Shown here: positions 45,601 through 55,688 of the stretch, piece after piece
Numbering within the stretch: the stretch's first letter is position 1
Layout of the letters: every line of letters begins with the position of its first letter
From: Flectobacillus longus
Lineage (GTDB): Bacteria; Bacteroidota; Bacteroidia; Cytophagales; Spirosomataceae
Assembly: GCF_030056705.1 (NCBI RefSeq)
Contig: NZ_JASHIC010000013.1
Span: 1-64,000, forward strand
Length of the DNA stretch: 64,000 bases
Direction of reading: 5' to 3'
Notes under the pieces: generated by a model
The model's input: only the letters and a program-made list of their open reading frames with translations
What the model was told of the DNA's origin: nothing
Databases searched by the model: none
Made by a program: the position numbers and the translations under genes

Positions 45601-48600
45601 GGATCAACAACTCCTGCATTGATTGTAACAGACGCTTTGTTATTAGCAGTATTTGGATCTACTGTAGCAGAGGTAGCAGACACAGTAATGGTTGCTTCCG
45701 AAGTGCTTGTTACCACTGATTTGAATGTGTAAGTTTTACTTCCATTCATTACAAGTGTATCAATGTTAACACCAATTGTATTTCCATTTTGGATTAAACC
45801 TCCTGTCTGACTAGCATAAGTAAGTGTTCCTGGAATGATTACGCTTATGGCAACTCCTTTAGCCGTTCTTGGGCCAGAGTTTACTACAGTCACTGTAGTA
45901 ACTACGGTATCCCCAACAGCGTAGGTTGCTTTGTCGGTTGTTATACCAACACCAATATCAGCCAAATCCATCACTACTAAATCAGTACTTACTGTAATTG
46001 GCGAACCTGATGAGAAGCATCCTTGTGCAGTACGATAGAATGCGTAGTATGTTCCGAATCCAACAGCAGATGGAGTTGCTATATCATTAGATGTTGCCAA
46101 ACCACCAGATTTGAATACCAAGGTAGCACCCGCTGGAGTTGTTGATGTTACTAAGCTATTTAAGTTTGCTGTTTGACCAGAAGATATCATAATATTCTTA
46201 GTCACTGGAGCAGAAATATCTGCAAGAGGATTTAATGTTGCAGTATCTGATGGTACAGAAGTACATCCATTAGAATCGCTCAAGATATAATAATAGCTAC
46301 CCAAACCTTTCACATTGATTGCTTGTGCAGTTGAAACTACCGAAGTAGAGCCAACTTTATACCATTTGTATTGATAACCAGCAATTGCTTTCAATCCTAC
46401 CGAATCAGTCGTACACGCAGTCAAGTTACCAGAAACGGTAATGGTTGGTTTTATTTTAATTCCATTAATCGTAAGAACCATAGTGTCTACAGCAGCCACA
46501 CATGCGCCTGTACCATCTGGGTCATTTGATATCAAGAATAATTTTACTGAACCACTTGTTACATCTTGTGCTGAAGCTGTATAGGTAGCTGTTGGCAACA
46601 ATGGGTTGTCAAATGTACCTGTACCTGTCGACTTCCATGTGATGAAAGTTGCAGCTCCACTAAATGCGCCTTTCAATTGATATGATTTAGTATCACAAAT
46701 TGTAGCATCAGCACCAGCATTTACTGCTGCAGGAGCTGTTGTACAGTTTTTCGTAGAACAATCTGTATTAATAAATACGTTGATTGCTGCTGGAGCAGAG
46801 TAACAACCTGAAGCAAACTTCTCGAATACATAGTAAGTGCCTGTTGCTGAGACAGCTTGTGGATTACTTACTAAAGTTGAAGTGCTAGATGTACCTGTTC
46901 TGAATTCAAATGAACTACCATTTGAAGCTGTACTTAGCAAACCAGATGTTAAATCAACCGTTGTTGCTGGGCAAGCATTTACCAAATCTTTAGTAGATGG
47001 CTTACTAGCAGAATTACCTACTTGGATTGTCAACTCATTTGAGTTACCACTTTCACACTTATCAAGTTTACAAATTGCGGTATAAGTAGTGTTGGCTGTT
47101 GGTTTTACGCTTACTGTTGTACCAATTTGACCATCACTCCAAATTACAGCGCCATCACAACCAGTTGCAGTCAAGTTCACAGATGAACCAGCACAAGCAG
47201 TTAATACATCACTTGTAATTACTGGAGCTGTTGGAGTGCCTACAGTAATCGTAGTTACAGCAGATACTGCCGAAGTACAAGTACTTGTCACACACTTGAC
47301 AGTATAGTTAGTTGTTTGAGTTGGGCTTACTGTATGAATTGCACCTGTAAATCCATCAGACCATTGATATGTACCACCTTCACAACCTAATGCCACTAAT
47401 GTCATTGAACTACCTGGGCACATAAATTTCGCTGGGCATGTACATACTACACTTATTGTTGGAATTGCCAATGGAGTAACTGTAACTGTTACTTTATTAG
47501 ACTCTCCACTCACACAAGTACCACCACTACAAGTAGCTGAGTAAGTCATTGTGGTAGTTGGCGTTTCGATTATCGATGCACCTGTTTTACCATTAGACCA
47601 AGTTACTGTTCCAGTACAACCTGTGGTAGTGAGTGTTACTTGAGTTCCAGCACAAACTGTATTTGTTGATGCAGTAATCAAAGGTGCTACACTTGAACCC
47701 ACTGTAATAGTTACAGGATCCGAAGTTTTTGCAGTTGCGCTTGCACAACTATTTGATTTACATTGAACAGTATATGCAGTTGAAACAGTTGGTTTCACTT
47801 TGATACTTTGGGTAGTTTCACCCGTACTCCATAATAAATCAGCCGTACATCCTGTTGCTGTTAATGTAACTTCTGTACCAGCACAAATCTGAGAAGTAGT
47901 ACTTGCTACAATTACAGGTGTTGATAGGTCGGTGGCTACATTTACTGTAACAGTAGCTTTAGCATCTGTAGCACAAGCTACATCAGTACACAAGGCCGTA
48001 TAAGTTGTAGTTACTGTTGGATTCACAGTAATAGTTGAACCAGTTAATCCACCAGTCCAAGTTACTTTACCTGCTTCACAGCCTTTTGCTGTTAATGTTA
48101 CTGGAGAACCCGCACAGATATTATTCTTGTCAGCTGAAGCAACTAATGTTACTACCACTGTTGGTTTTACTACGATTTCTTTTTCGTTAGATTTAACACT
48201 TTCACATACGCCTAATGAACAAACGGCAGAATAAACAGTAGTGATTGTTGGTTTAACTGTAATTGATGAACCTGTCATACCATTTGACCATTTTACTGTT
48301 GTTCCACTAGGACATCCTAATGCTAAGAAGACTACTTCTTGACCAACACAAATTTCTTGGTCTCCACATACTACAATTGGAGCATCAATAGAACCACTAT
48401 TTACTTTAACCTCTACTGTATTTGACACTCCAGAGTTACAAGTAGCATTAGTAGATGTACATGTGGCACTGTAAGAAGTTGTAACCGAAGGTTTAACTGT
48501 TACAGATGCTCCTGTTTGACCATCTGACCATTTTATAGTTCCATTACATCCCGTAGCAGTCAAGGTTACACTTTCACCCACACAGATAGCAGTCTTAGAT

Positions 48601-51600
48601 GCCACAATGGTTGGTTTAGCAAATTCAGAAACTGTTACGCTTGCTGTATTAGATGCAGTACTTGTACAAGTTCCCATCTTACAAACAGCAGTGTAGTTTG
48701 TGCTAGCAGTTGGCGTAACTGTTATTGATGAGCCAGTCATACCATTTGACCATTCGATTGTACCACCAGCACATCCTGTTGCACTTAATGTCAATGGCGA
48801 ACCTGAGCAAATTGCTGACAATGCTGGACTAATCGCTGGAGGTGTTGGAGTTCCAACTGTAATAGTTACTGTTTGTGACTTAGTTGATTCACAACTAGCA
48901 ACTGTACATGTGGCAGAGTAAGTAGTCGTAACAGTTGGGTTAACTGTTACAGATGCACCTGTTAATGCTTGTGCACCACCATACCATTTAACAGTACCTG
49001 TACAACCTGTAGCAGTCAACGTTACCGAACCAGAACCACAAATAGACGTTGATGAAGCCACTATTGTTGGTACAGTTGGAGTCGTAACTGTTATAGAAAC
49101 AGGAGCTGATGGATTACTTGTACAATTGTTTACAGTACAAGTTGCCGTGTAAGTTGCATTTACAGATGGTGTAACAGTAATTGATGCTGTTGTTTCACCT
49201 GTATTCCATTTAATCTGACCTGTACAACCTACTGCCGTGATGTTTACTGATTGCCCAGCACAAATGGCTGTTTTCTCAGCTGCAAGCGCTGGTGCTGCTA
49301 CATTACAAACAGTTGGAGTAATAATATCTACACTATCATCGTCGTCTTCATTTTTATCTGTACCATTATTTGGTGTCGAATCAGGGTCTTTCACATCCGA
49401 CTTGGTAATTTGTGCGGCGTTAGTGATTTTGCCTCCTGATGTCACCTTAGCACGGAAAGTAAACTCTACTTTTGCATCCTTCGCAAGATTAGCAATCGTA
49501 CCAGTCAAAGTTCCATTATTGTTTGTCAATGAAGTACTAGAAACAAAGCTAATGCCCGCAGGAAGTATATCTTGAATTTCAACGTTAGTTGCGGCATGTG
49601 GTCCAGCATTAGATACGGTGATTGTATAAACAATTTCATCGTTAATATTTGGAGTAGCATTCGAAACAGTTTTCGTCAAACTCAAGTCTGCCAAGTCAAT
49701 AGCATTAATAGATACACTTGATTTGTTGTTACCTAATTTAGTCGGGTCTTCGCTTGGACTTGAGATTTCAGCATCATTCACAATACTACCTTTTGAAAGA
49801 ATTGTTGCCTTAATGTTTAGGGTAACCTGAGCACCAGCCGCCAAATCTCCAATTGTCCATTCTCCTGTCGAAGCATTATATTGAGCAGAAGGATCTGCAC
49901 TTACAAATGATAAGCTAGCAGGAAGTACATCTTTTACTTTAACTGTTGATGCACCTGAGCCTCCTAAGTTTTTAGCAACAATCGAGTAATTAATAGTCTG
50001 TCCTACTAAATATGAAGGAGTTGTTTGTGTATTTGCTACGTCAGTAACTGTTTTAACAACTGCTAAATCTGTTGTTTGACAGCTTGTCACTGTAAAGTTG
50101 ATAGATGCTCTTTCGCTAATACAACCTTCTGGACTTACCGCTTCTGCATAATACATTACTGTACCTGCTGCTGTAGGTGTTACTGTAAAGCTTGTACCTG
50201 TACCTACTGATGATCCTCCTGTTGCAGTTGTGTACCACTTAATCGTGTTACCTGCACCTTCAGCAGTAAGAGTATTAGACTGTCCTAAACACACTTGTGA
50301 GCTAGCCGACAAGTTTGATGGTTTTGAAGGACGTGCTTTATAAGTAAAGATTGTCTTAGAACTAGATGCTGTACATAATGTAGCACTACCATCTGGGTCA
50401 TTAGTCGTAAACGTAAACTCGATTGAACCTTTTGTTTCATCTGAAGATGAAGGAGTATATTTTGCAGATACACTAGATACATTATCAAATGTACCTGTAC
50501 CTGTTGTTGTCCACGTTCCGCTTGTTGCTCCTCCGCCTAAAGTAGCTGATAGTTGCAACTGTGTGAAACTACCTACGCACTGTGATTGAATAGCAGCTAC
50601 GATTACTGAAGCAGGGTTTGGACATTCACATGGAGTGATATTCACTGTCACAACTGCAGGTGCGCTATAACAACCTGTAGTCGATTTTTCAAACAAGTAA
50701 TAAGTACCGGCTCCTACTACAGCTGGATTAGATACCAAAGATGCAGATGGTGTTGAGCCTGTTCTCCATTCAAATACACCACCACTTGTTGACGGAGTAC
50801 TTGTAATAGCTGATGCCAAGTTCACTGTCGTTGTAACAGTTGGTGAACATTGGTTAGCTAGAGATGCCAATACTGTTGGAGTTGTAGGGCGAGGATAAAC
50901 TGTGAAATTAATTGCCACTCTCTCACTTGTACAACCATCAGCAGTAACAGCCTCTGCATAACAAGTAATTGTTCCTGCTATTGTTGGTGTTACGTTGAAA
51001 CTAGAACCTGTCCCTACCGAAGTACCTCCTGTTGCAGTTGTGTACCACTTAATTATATTGCCTCCACCATCAGCTGTTAGTGTCGTGGATTCGCCCAAAC
51101 AAATTGCATTTGCCGATAAGTTGGTCGGAGCAGAAGGACGTGCTTTATATGTAAAGATAGTTTTTGATACTGCTGCTGAGCATTGTGTAGCACTACCATC
51201 TGGGTCATTAGTCGTAAATGTAAACTCGATTGAACCTTTTGTCGCATCAGCAGATGAAGGAGTATATTTCGCAAATACACTAGATACATTATCAAATGTA
51301 CCTGTTCCTGTTGTTGTCCACGTTCCGCTTGTTGCTCCTCCGCCCAAAGTAGCTGATAGTTGCAACTGTGTGAAACTACCTACGCACTGTGATTGAATAG
51401 CAGCTACGATTACTGAAGCAGGGTTTGGACAGCCACATGGAGTGATATTCACTGTCACAACTGCAGGTGAGCTATAGCAACCTGTAGTTGATTTTTCAAA
51501 CAAGTAATAAGTACCAGCTCCCACTACAGCTGGATTAGCTACCAAAGATGCAGATGGTGTCGAGCCTGTTCTCCATTCAAATACACCACCACTTGTTGAC

Positions 51601-54600
51601 GGAGTACTTGTGATAGCTGATGCCAAGTTCACTGTCGTTGTAACAGTTGGTGAACATTGGTTAGCTAAAGAAGCTAACACCGTAGGAGTGGTTGGTGATG
51701 GATTAGCTGTAAAGTTGATAGATGCTCTTTCGCTAATACAACCTTCTGGACTTACCGCTTCTGCATAATACATTACTGTACCTGCTGCTGTAGGTGTTAC
51801 AGTAAAGCTTGTTCCTGTACCTACTGATAATCCTCCTGTTGCAGTTGTATACCATTTAATCGTGTTACCTGCACTTTCAGCAGTAAGAGTATTAGACTGT
51901 CCTAAACACACTTGTGAGCTAGCCGACAAGTTTGATGGTTTTGAAGGACGTGCTTTATAAGTAAAGATTGTCTTAGAACTAGATGCTGTACATAATGTAG
52001 CACTACCATCTGGGTCATTAGTCGTAAACGTAAACTCGATTGAACCTTTTGTCGCATCAGCAGATGAAGGAGTATATTTTGCAGATACACTAGATACATT
52101 ATCAAATGTACCTGTTCCTGTTGTTGTCCACGTTCCGCTTGTTGCTCCTCCGCCTAAAGTAGCTGATAGTTGCAACTGTGTGAAACTACCTACGCACTGT
52201 GATTGAATAGCAGCCACGATTACTGAAGCAGGATTTGGACATTCACATGGAGCAATATTTACTGTCACAACTGCAGGTGAGCTATAGCAACCTGTGGTCG
52301 ATTTTTCAAACAAGTAATAAGTACCGGCTCCTACTACTGCTGGATTTGCTACCAAAGATGCAGATGGTGTCGAGCCTGTTCTCCATTCAAATACACCACC
52401 ACTTGTTGACGGAGTACTTGTAATAGCTGATGCCAAGTTCACTGTCGTTGTAACAGTTGGTGAACATTGGTTGGCTAAAGAAGCTAACACCGTAGGAGTG
52501 GTTGGTTTTGGATTTACTACGATAGAAATACTTTTTCTAGCGCTAGTACATCCATTAGTATTTACAGTCTCTACATAATAAGTGGTATTGGTAGTCGGAG
52601 TAACCTGAACGCTTGCTGTAGTAGCAAACGCAGTTCCACCTGTTGGCAATGTGTACCACTTATAAGAAGAACCTGTACCCGATGCTGTCAAGGTAGTTAC
52701 ATCTCCTGCACACAATGTGCTAGTAGAGGCAATCACATTTGGCATATCTGGATTACTAGTTACATTGAAGCCTACGCCTGTCGCATCAAGCGCCAAACAT
52801 TTTCCAGAAATGGTCGTTTGCAAATCTGAAAGTTTAGTAGTACCTAATGTAATAGCTGTAGTTAAGTTCAAATCTGTAGTATTATATACTATAGTATGAA
52901 TTTTATATGAATCAGCTGCATTTACAGAGAAGCTTGGAGTCGTTCCTGTCTGAACAATTACGTTTGTAGTACCTTTACTCAAAAGGTATCTTACAACATA
53001 TCCAGTTGGGATTGTTGGTGTTGTTGAAACAGATGCAGTAAGAGTCAACGATCCTCCTGTTGGTAAACACAAACTTGATGTACTTGCCAATAGATTACCC
53101 GTTGTTACATTACAGCTAGGAATAATACCAGCATCAATATCTTTATTATCACGTGCAGGGTCTCCAACTGGCCTTGTAGCATCTATTGTAATAAGCAAGC
53201 TTTTGCCGTCTGTCCCAGCATCTGAGTCAGTAGACGATGTGCCTCTACCTGTTAATGTAAAGGTAGAACCAGCAGGTTTGTCGAACAATACATAATATTG
53301 TCCACTAGCTACTATAAACTCATATTTACCACTTGCATCAGTTGTTGTAGTACCAATTACATTCCCATTTTTATCTAATAAAGATACCTTTAAACCAGCA
53401 ACTGGTGTATCCCCTGAGTTTTGAATACCATCTTTATTATTATCATTAAATACATAATCGCCAATAGAGCCCAAAGGAACAATACCAGCATCAACATTTG
53501 GGTTATTTCTTAATGTATCTGTAACAGCCAATGTTGTGTTTATCGTAATGAATTGACTACGACCCAACGCACTAAAATCACTGTCTTTCGTATCATCACT
53601 TCCTTGATTAGCTTTTGTTATTTGGCTCTTTGTTGGAAGTGTAATTCTTACTTGGTAAGTACCTGAATTTAGATTATCAAATAAATAATAACCTGTTGAT
53701 GTTGTAGTAACGGTTTTGACAAATGTATTTGCGCTTGTATATAAATCTACTTTTATACCTGACAATCCTGTTTCTGTTGCATCTTGAATACCATTAGCAT
53801 TCACATCACTCCAAACATAATCCCCAATCGAACCATAAGGATCAGGTATAAACTTCACAGGACAACATCCTGTTACTGGACATGTTGAATTAGTAGCAGT
53901 GAACGTAAACTCTGTATAATCTGTAACATTTTCCACATATAATACGCCATTCTGAACATAAGCTCCCGAACCCGAAGCTGTAGCTGTAATAGCTGTAACT
54001 ACACCACTAGTTCCAATACGTCTAGTCCATACTACATTAGTAAGTCCTTTTGGTGCTGAAACTTCAAAAACACTTCCAATCGAAAAATACGTTGGGACAG
54101 AAAAACATACAGCCGCTTGATCGTCCTCATTAATATTATGATTGTTAGGTTTTGAATCTGTATCTGGTTCAGTTTGAGCAGCTACCTCAAAACTAGCATA
54201 GGCGATTCCTCTTCCGAGGTCGCCGTTTTTAACTCTTGCCTGAACTTGAAGTGTTATCTCTGTATTTCCTAGCAACTGTGTGATTACCCATTTTTTATTG
54301 ACATTGTCATAGGTAACTCCCGAAGCAGGGCTCGAGTACACAATGGACTCCAGCGTTGAAGGCAAAGAATCCTTTACAGAAATATTGGTAGCCTTATCTC
54401 CTGTACTATTGTTTAACTTAATAATATAAGTAACCAAATCTCCTGGATTGGGATTACCATTGCTTATTGTAGCCGTTAAAGACAAGTCTGGACTAGCCAC
54501 TGCCGTCCAAGCTGTAAGTAAGGTAAGGATTAAAGAAGCGAATACAGTTCGAAGGGTAGAAAAACCATTCAATGAACTTGCTAATAATTGTTCTTTCTTA

Positions 54601-55001
54601 TTCGAAGTAAGGAGGTTGGTTAATGTAGACAAACCCCAACTTGCGCATAAGTCCAACACAGATTTCACCTTACAAGATTTTGACAATAGAGTAGCACTAC
54701 TCATATTGCTTGCACCTCGAAGCTGAAATAGATTATTAGCTGCTCGTGTCAGGTAAGTAAAAAGATTCATTTGCTGTATGTTTAATTGATAAAATTCACT
54801 ACTAGGACCTTGTTCGTTTGGGCTATCCAACAAGTAATTGGAAGGAATATCAACAAGAGAAGAATCTTCACTTAGGGGCATAACAGCAAACATGCTATCA
54901 GAAGCACTTTGGGAATTTTCTACTTTAGGCTGCAAATGCGATGAAAACCTATGATTCGCTTGACGACTAGCGCCAATCTCGAATGTAAATGTTTTTTTCA
55001 T
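42690..55001 (-). CDS. giant multi-domain surface adhesin with gliding-motility type B C-terminal domain
   Basis: This 4103-residue secreted protein has a hydrophobic signal segment at 151-168 (TVFASLILTLLTAWTAVAS), preceded by an unusual 150-residue N-terminal extension. The passenger, in order: a DUF11-type domain from about 170; two SdrD_B-like domains near 390 and 510 (GSIGDYVWSDVNANGIQD; GSIGDYVFNDNNKDGIQN); Ig-like repeats, including a near-identical 269-270-residue unit three times (about 830-1635); two DUF11 repeats; ten four-cysteine Ig-like repeats (about 1895-2670); several more DUF11 repeats; and the CHU_C/type B CTD at the end (FIPEGFSPNGDGINDKFVIQ, then FNRWGSLVYASSDYQNDW). Secretion should use the type IX system with the adjacent SprF-like protein. 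Adhesion or gliding is the likely role. Internal starts at M78 or M100 would shorten the extension. Confidence 0.92.
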   Translation of the reverse strand: MKKTFTFEIGASRQANHRFSSHLQPKVENSQSASDSMFAVMPLSEDSSLVDIPSNYLLDSPNEQGPSSEFYQLNIQQMNLFTYLTRAANNLFQLRGASNMSSATLLSKSCKVKSVLDLCASWGLSTLTNLLTSNKKEQLLASSLNGFSTLRTVFASLILTLLTAWTAVASPDLSLTATISNGNPNPGDLVTYIIKLNNSTGDKATNISVKDSLPSTLESIVYSSPASGVTYDNVNKKWVITQLLGNTEITLQVQARVKNGDLGRGIAYASFEVAAQTEPDTDSKPNNHNINEDDQAAVCFSVPTYFSIGSVFEVSAPKGLTNVVWTRRIGTSGVVTAITATASGSGAYVQNGVLYVENVTDYTEFTFTATNSTCPVTGCCPVKFIPDPYGSIGDYVWSDVNANGIQDATETGLSGIKVDLYTSANTFVKTVTTTSTGYYLFDNLNSGTYQVRITLPTKSQITKANQGSDDTKDSDFSALGRSQFITINTTLAVTDTLRNNPNVDAGIVPLGSIGDYVFNDNNKDGIQNSGDTPVAGLKVSLLDKNGNVIGTTTTDASGKYEFIVASGQYYVLFDKPAGSTFTLTGRGTSSTDSDAGTDGKSLLITIDATRPVGDPARDNKDIDAGIIPSCNVTTGNLLASTSSLCLPTGGSLTLTASVSTTPTIPTGYVVRYLLSKGTTNVIVQTGTTPSFSVNAADSYKIHTIVYNTTDLNLTTAITLGTTKLSDLQTTISGKCLALDATGVGFNVTSNPDMPNVIASTSTLCAGDVTTLTASGTGSSYKWYTLPTGGTAFATTASVQVTPTTNTTYYVETVNTNGCTSARKSISIVVNPKPTTPTVLASLANQCSPTVTTTVNLASAITSTPSTSGGVFEWRTGSTPSASLVANPAVVGAGTYYLFEKSTTGCYSSPAVVTVNIAPCECPNPASVIVAAIQSQCVGSFTQLQLSATLGGGATSGTWTTTGTGTFDNVSSVSAKYTPSSADATKGSIEFTFTTNDPDGSATLCTASSSKTIFTYKARPSKPSNLSASSQVCLGQSNTLTAESAGNTIKWYTTATGGLSVGTGTSFTVTPTAAGTVMYYAEAVSPEGCISERASINFTANPSPTTPTVLASLANQCSPTVTTTVNLASAITSTPSTSGGVFEWRTGSTPSASLVANPAVVGAGTYYLFEKSTTGCYSSPAVVTVNITPCGCPNPASVIVAAIQSQCVGSFTQLQLSATLGGGATSGTWTTTGTGTFDNVSSVFAKYTPSSADATKGSIEFTFTTNDPDGSATQCSAAVSKTIFTYKARPSAPTNLSANAICLGESTTLTADGGGNIIKWYTTATGGTSVGTGSSFNVTPTIAGTITCYAEAVTADGCTSERVAINFTVYPRPTTPTVLASLANQCSPTVTTTVNLASAITSTPSTSGGVFEWRTGSTPSASLVSNPAVVGAGTYYLFEKSTTGCYSAPAVVTVNITPCECPNPASVIVAAIQSQCVGSFTQLQLSATLGGGATSGTWTTTGTGTFDNVSSVSAKYTPSSSDETKGSIEFTFTTNDPDGSATLCTASSSKTIFTYKARPSKPSNLSASSQVCLGQSNTLTAEGAGNTIKWYTTATGGSSVGTGTSFTVTPTAAGTVMYYAEAVSPEGCISERASINFTVTSCQTTDLAVVKTVTDVANTQTTPSYLVGQTINYSIVAKNLGGSGASTVKVKDVLPASLSFVSADPSAQYNASTGEWTIGDLAAGAQVTLNIKATILSKGSIVNDAEISSPSEDPTKLGNNKSSVSINAIDLADLSLTKTVSNATPNINDEIVYTITVSNAGPHAATNVEIQDILPAGISFVSSTSLTNNNGTLTGTIANLAKDAKVEFTFRAKVTSGGKITNAAQITKSDVKDPDSTPNNGTDKNEDDDDSVDIITPTVCNVAAPALAAEKTAICAGQSVNITAVGCTGQIKWNTGETTASITVTPSVNATYTATCTVNNCTSNPSAPVSITVTTPTVPTIVASSTSICGSGSVTLTATGCTGTVKWYGGAQALTGASVTVNPTVTTTYSATCTVASCESTKSQTVTITVGTPTPPAISPALSAICSGSPLTLSATGCAGGTIEWSNGMTGSSITVTPTASTNYTAVCKMGTCTSTASNTASVTVSEFAKPTIVASKTAICVGESVTLTATGCNGTIKWSDGQTGASVTVKPSVTTSYSATCTSTNATCNSGVSNTVEVKVNSGSIDAPIVVCGDQEICVGQEVVFLALGCPSGTTVKWSNGMTGSSITVKPTITTVYSAVCSLGVCESVKSNEKEIVVKPTVVVTLVASADKNNICAGSPVTLTAKGCEAGKVTWTGGLTGSTITVNPTVTTTYTALCTDVACATDAKATVTVNVATDLSTPVIVASTTSQICAGTEVTLTATGCTADLLWSTGETTQSIKVKPTVSTAYTVQCKSNSCASATAKTSDPVTITVGSSVAPLITASTNTVCAGTQVTLTTTGCTGTVTWSNGKTGASIIETPTTTMTYSATCSGGTCVSGESNKVTVTVTPLAIPTISVVCTCPAKFMCPGSSMTLVALGCEGGTYQWSDGFTGAIHTVSPTQTTNYTVKCVTSTCTSAVSAVTTITVGTPTAPVITSDVLTACAGSSVNLTATGCDGAVIWSDGQIGTTVSVKPTANTTYTAICKLDKCESGNSNELTIQVGNSASKPSTKDLVNACPATTVDLTSGLLSTASNGSSFEFRTGTSSTSTLVSNPQAVSATGTYYVFEKFASGCYSAPAAINVFINTDCSTKNCTTAPAAVNAGADATICDTKSYQLKGAFSGAATFITWKSTGTGTFDNPLLPTATYTASAQDVTSGSVKLFLISNDPDGTGACVAAVDTMVLTINGIKIKPTITVSGNLTACTTDSVGLKAIAGYQYKWYKVGSTSVVSTAQAINVKGLGSYYYILSDSNGCTSVPSDTATLNPLADISAPVTKNIMISSGQTANLNSLVTSTTPAGATLVFKSGGLATSNDIATPSAVGFGTYYAFYRTAQGCFSSGSPITVSTDLVVMDLADIGVGITTDKATYAVGDTVVTTVTVVNSGPRTAKGVAISVIIPGTLTYASQTGGLIQNGNTIGVNIDTLVMNGSKTYTFKSVVTSTSEATITVSATSATVDPNTANNKASVTINAGVVDPNAADAAIAIVADKTAIGLNETTTIKVTVSNNGPATAKGVKVTTTIPTGFELLSAEPSWVVNGNTLTASYDSLKKGETKVLTFIAKGITSGNLLFGATVASTLDPKTDNNTATTTVQVGTINPTDLADLALSFTTDKSIVSKGDEVVYTLKVQNNGPATASNIELRALFPQGLTFLSGDVDKTTDSVKATISSLAVGASKSFSYRVKVDEDRTISTTATTTMYSPTDPLLTNNTATATIVSTNDTLYADLSVIKTASATTVNKDSLVTYTIKVTNAGPANAKNVVLKDFLVSNLSYISGDFTSTGKTATGDSLSATIASIAKGETKSLTYNARAVLQGVAPNTVFVASSSKLDAVKDNDKSTVEVNIINRVVNDCKLGLALAVIDTNQTSTGVYNVTYQLIAKNFCSDTLRNVSLVDSVAKNFPSPATFTVSTPVLKNTGNLVINEAFGASDPNLVKAASSFMIPNKVDTLIYTVTLTLNGNKGPFYSQVNGSGIAPSGTVTAKSAAGTDVSATPSRTVVRFDLPRTLIGVAKEVLASGLKRESTNEWTVPYVIRVVNMGVNRITKLSVTDDLDAVYTSKGATIVGQPTVSTNRPGVKVNSKYTGSGLNIDLVLPDSSALGVGDSVSINLAVRVNTTAATDSVFSNVAIGKGTGTDGLTYEDISTAGSDPDPDKDGDPSNNKVATSVTLSNPVKPLGDAAIGVALSASKPVMQTDSTFNVKFKLVARNYGKDTLNNVALANHIQSNIGQQVTAWSLVGKPTLVSGKVKLDSLFDGIADTTLTVASSTFKFAKGDSIVIEYTLNIREPLQDTIYTQASATGISIADATKIAFDLSTAGANPDPNGDGNPAENAKTPVIFDASVVTDSPFIPEGFSPNGDGINDKFVIQPLNPDQRIELKIFNRWGSLVYASSDYQNDWGGESNQGVKVIGDGQGLPDGSYFYSFTRYDRTTGEIILTQGKNTVVRYFTIAR
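46990..49320 (-). repeat. array of ten cysteine-containing Ig-like repeats inside the adhesin
   Basis: Ten consecutive units of about 75-85 residues start with variants of IVASxTxICxGxxVTLTATGC and continue with WSxGxTGxSITVxPT and a Cys pair before SxxxTVTV. Each has about four cysteines at fixed spacing, which would suit disulfides in an oxidising exterior. Units are diverged, so they are old duplications. Confidence 0.75.
50095..52515 (-). repeat. three near-identical 807-810 bp tandem units in the adhesin
   Basis: Matching landmarks at 50101, 50911 and 51718 give periods of 810 and 807 bp (270 and 269 residues). Each unit encodes a PTTPTVLASLANQCSPTVTT block, an FEWRTGSTPSAS block, a CPNPASVIVAAIQSQCVGSF block and an IKWYTTATGG Ig-like block. 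Copies differ by scattered substitutions only, indicating recent duplication or ongoing gene conversion. Confidence 0.85.
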
Positions 55002-55688
55002 CCGATTTCTTGTTAATGTTTTAATTACTTAGGAGGATACCAAAATCTTGCTTTATCGACTAGCTTTATTCGAACTTCGGATTTGCATGATTTAGTCACT
55101 TTTAGGCGTCTCAATATCAATGAGATTGTATGGAAAATGTACCAAAACTGTGCCAAATGCCCAACTCTTTAAGTGAGCTATTAGCTGCCTTTTTGTGCTA
55201 CTACTAAATCAAGCGCATATCCTCGATTTACGGACTTTGTCATAAAAATTCGACAATGCTAAATCAATTTAATTTTGCTGATCAGTCTACAAAAAATGTA
55301 ACAGGCCAGCAAAGCCAAAACTATGCCAAAATTTTGCTTAAATAAAAACTTCATGAAATACAATAAGATACAACCAATGTACTTGAATAGCACATTAACT
55401 GAGAAGACACCAATTAAGGTAACGAAAGGAAGTATATAAATTTATTAATTGCGAGCGAAGCACCTATCTTATCCGATATTAGCTTTGATTATACAAATCA
55501 AATAAAAATTTATTATTCTGTCAAGATTTTCTGCCTTTATTTTATTAGATGACAGGACTTTATACGTAAGCGCTGACAATTTGGCATTTTATGTGGCTTT
55601 GGAATCGTATTTGTCTATATCGCTATGTCTATTTAGACTTCATTCTATGAATATTTGGTTTGTATTTTTATAAATTATTAATGACAAA
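55002..55688. other. 687-bp divergent intergenic region
   Basis: This AT-rich region between the adhesin (minus) and htpG (plus) must hold both promoters. I found no exact TAnnTTTG box with suitable spacing, no ORF and no RNA gene. Confidence 0.5.

Noticed and set aside
48700-49575. Plus-strand frames of 73-112 residues across the Ig-like repeats
   Set aside because: They are antisense shadows of a repetitive coding region and recur where the repeat recurs.
50095-52515. The long regular repeats as a possible CRISPR or VNTR region
   Set aside because: The units are about 800 bp, fully coding and in frame within the adhesin; there are no short repeats with unique spacers.
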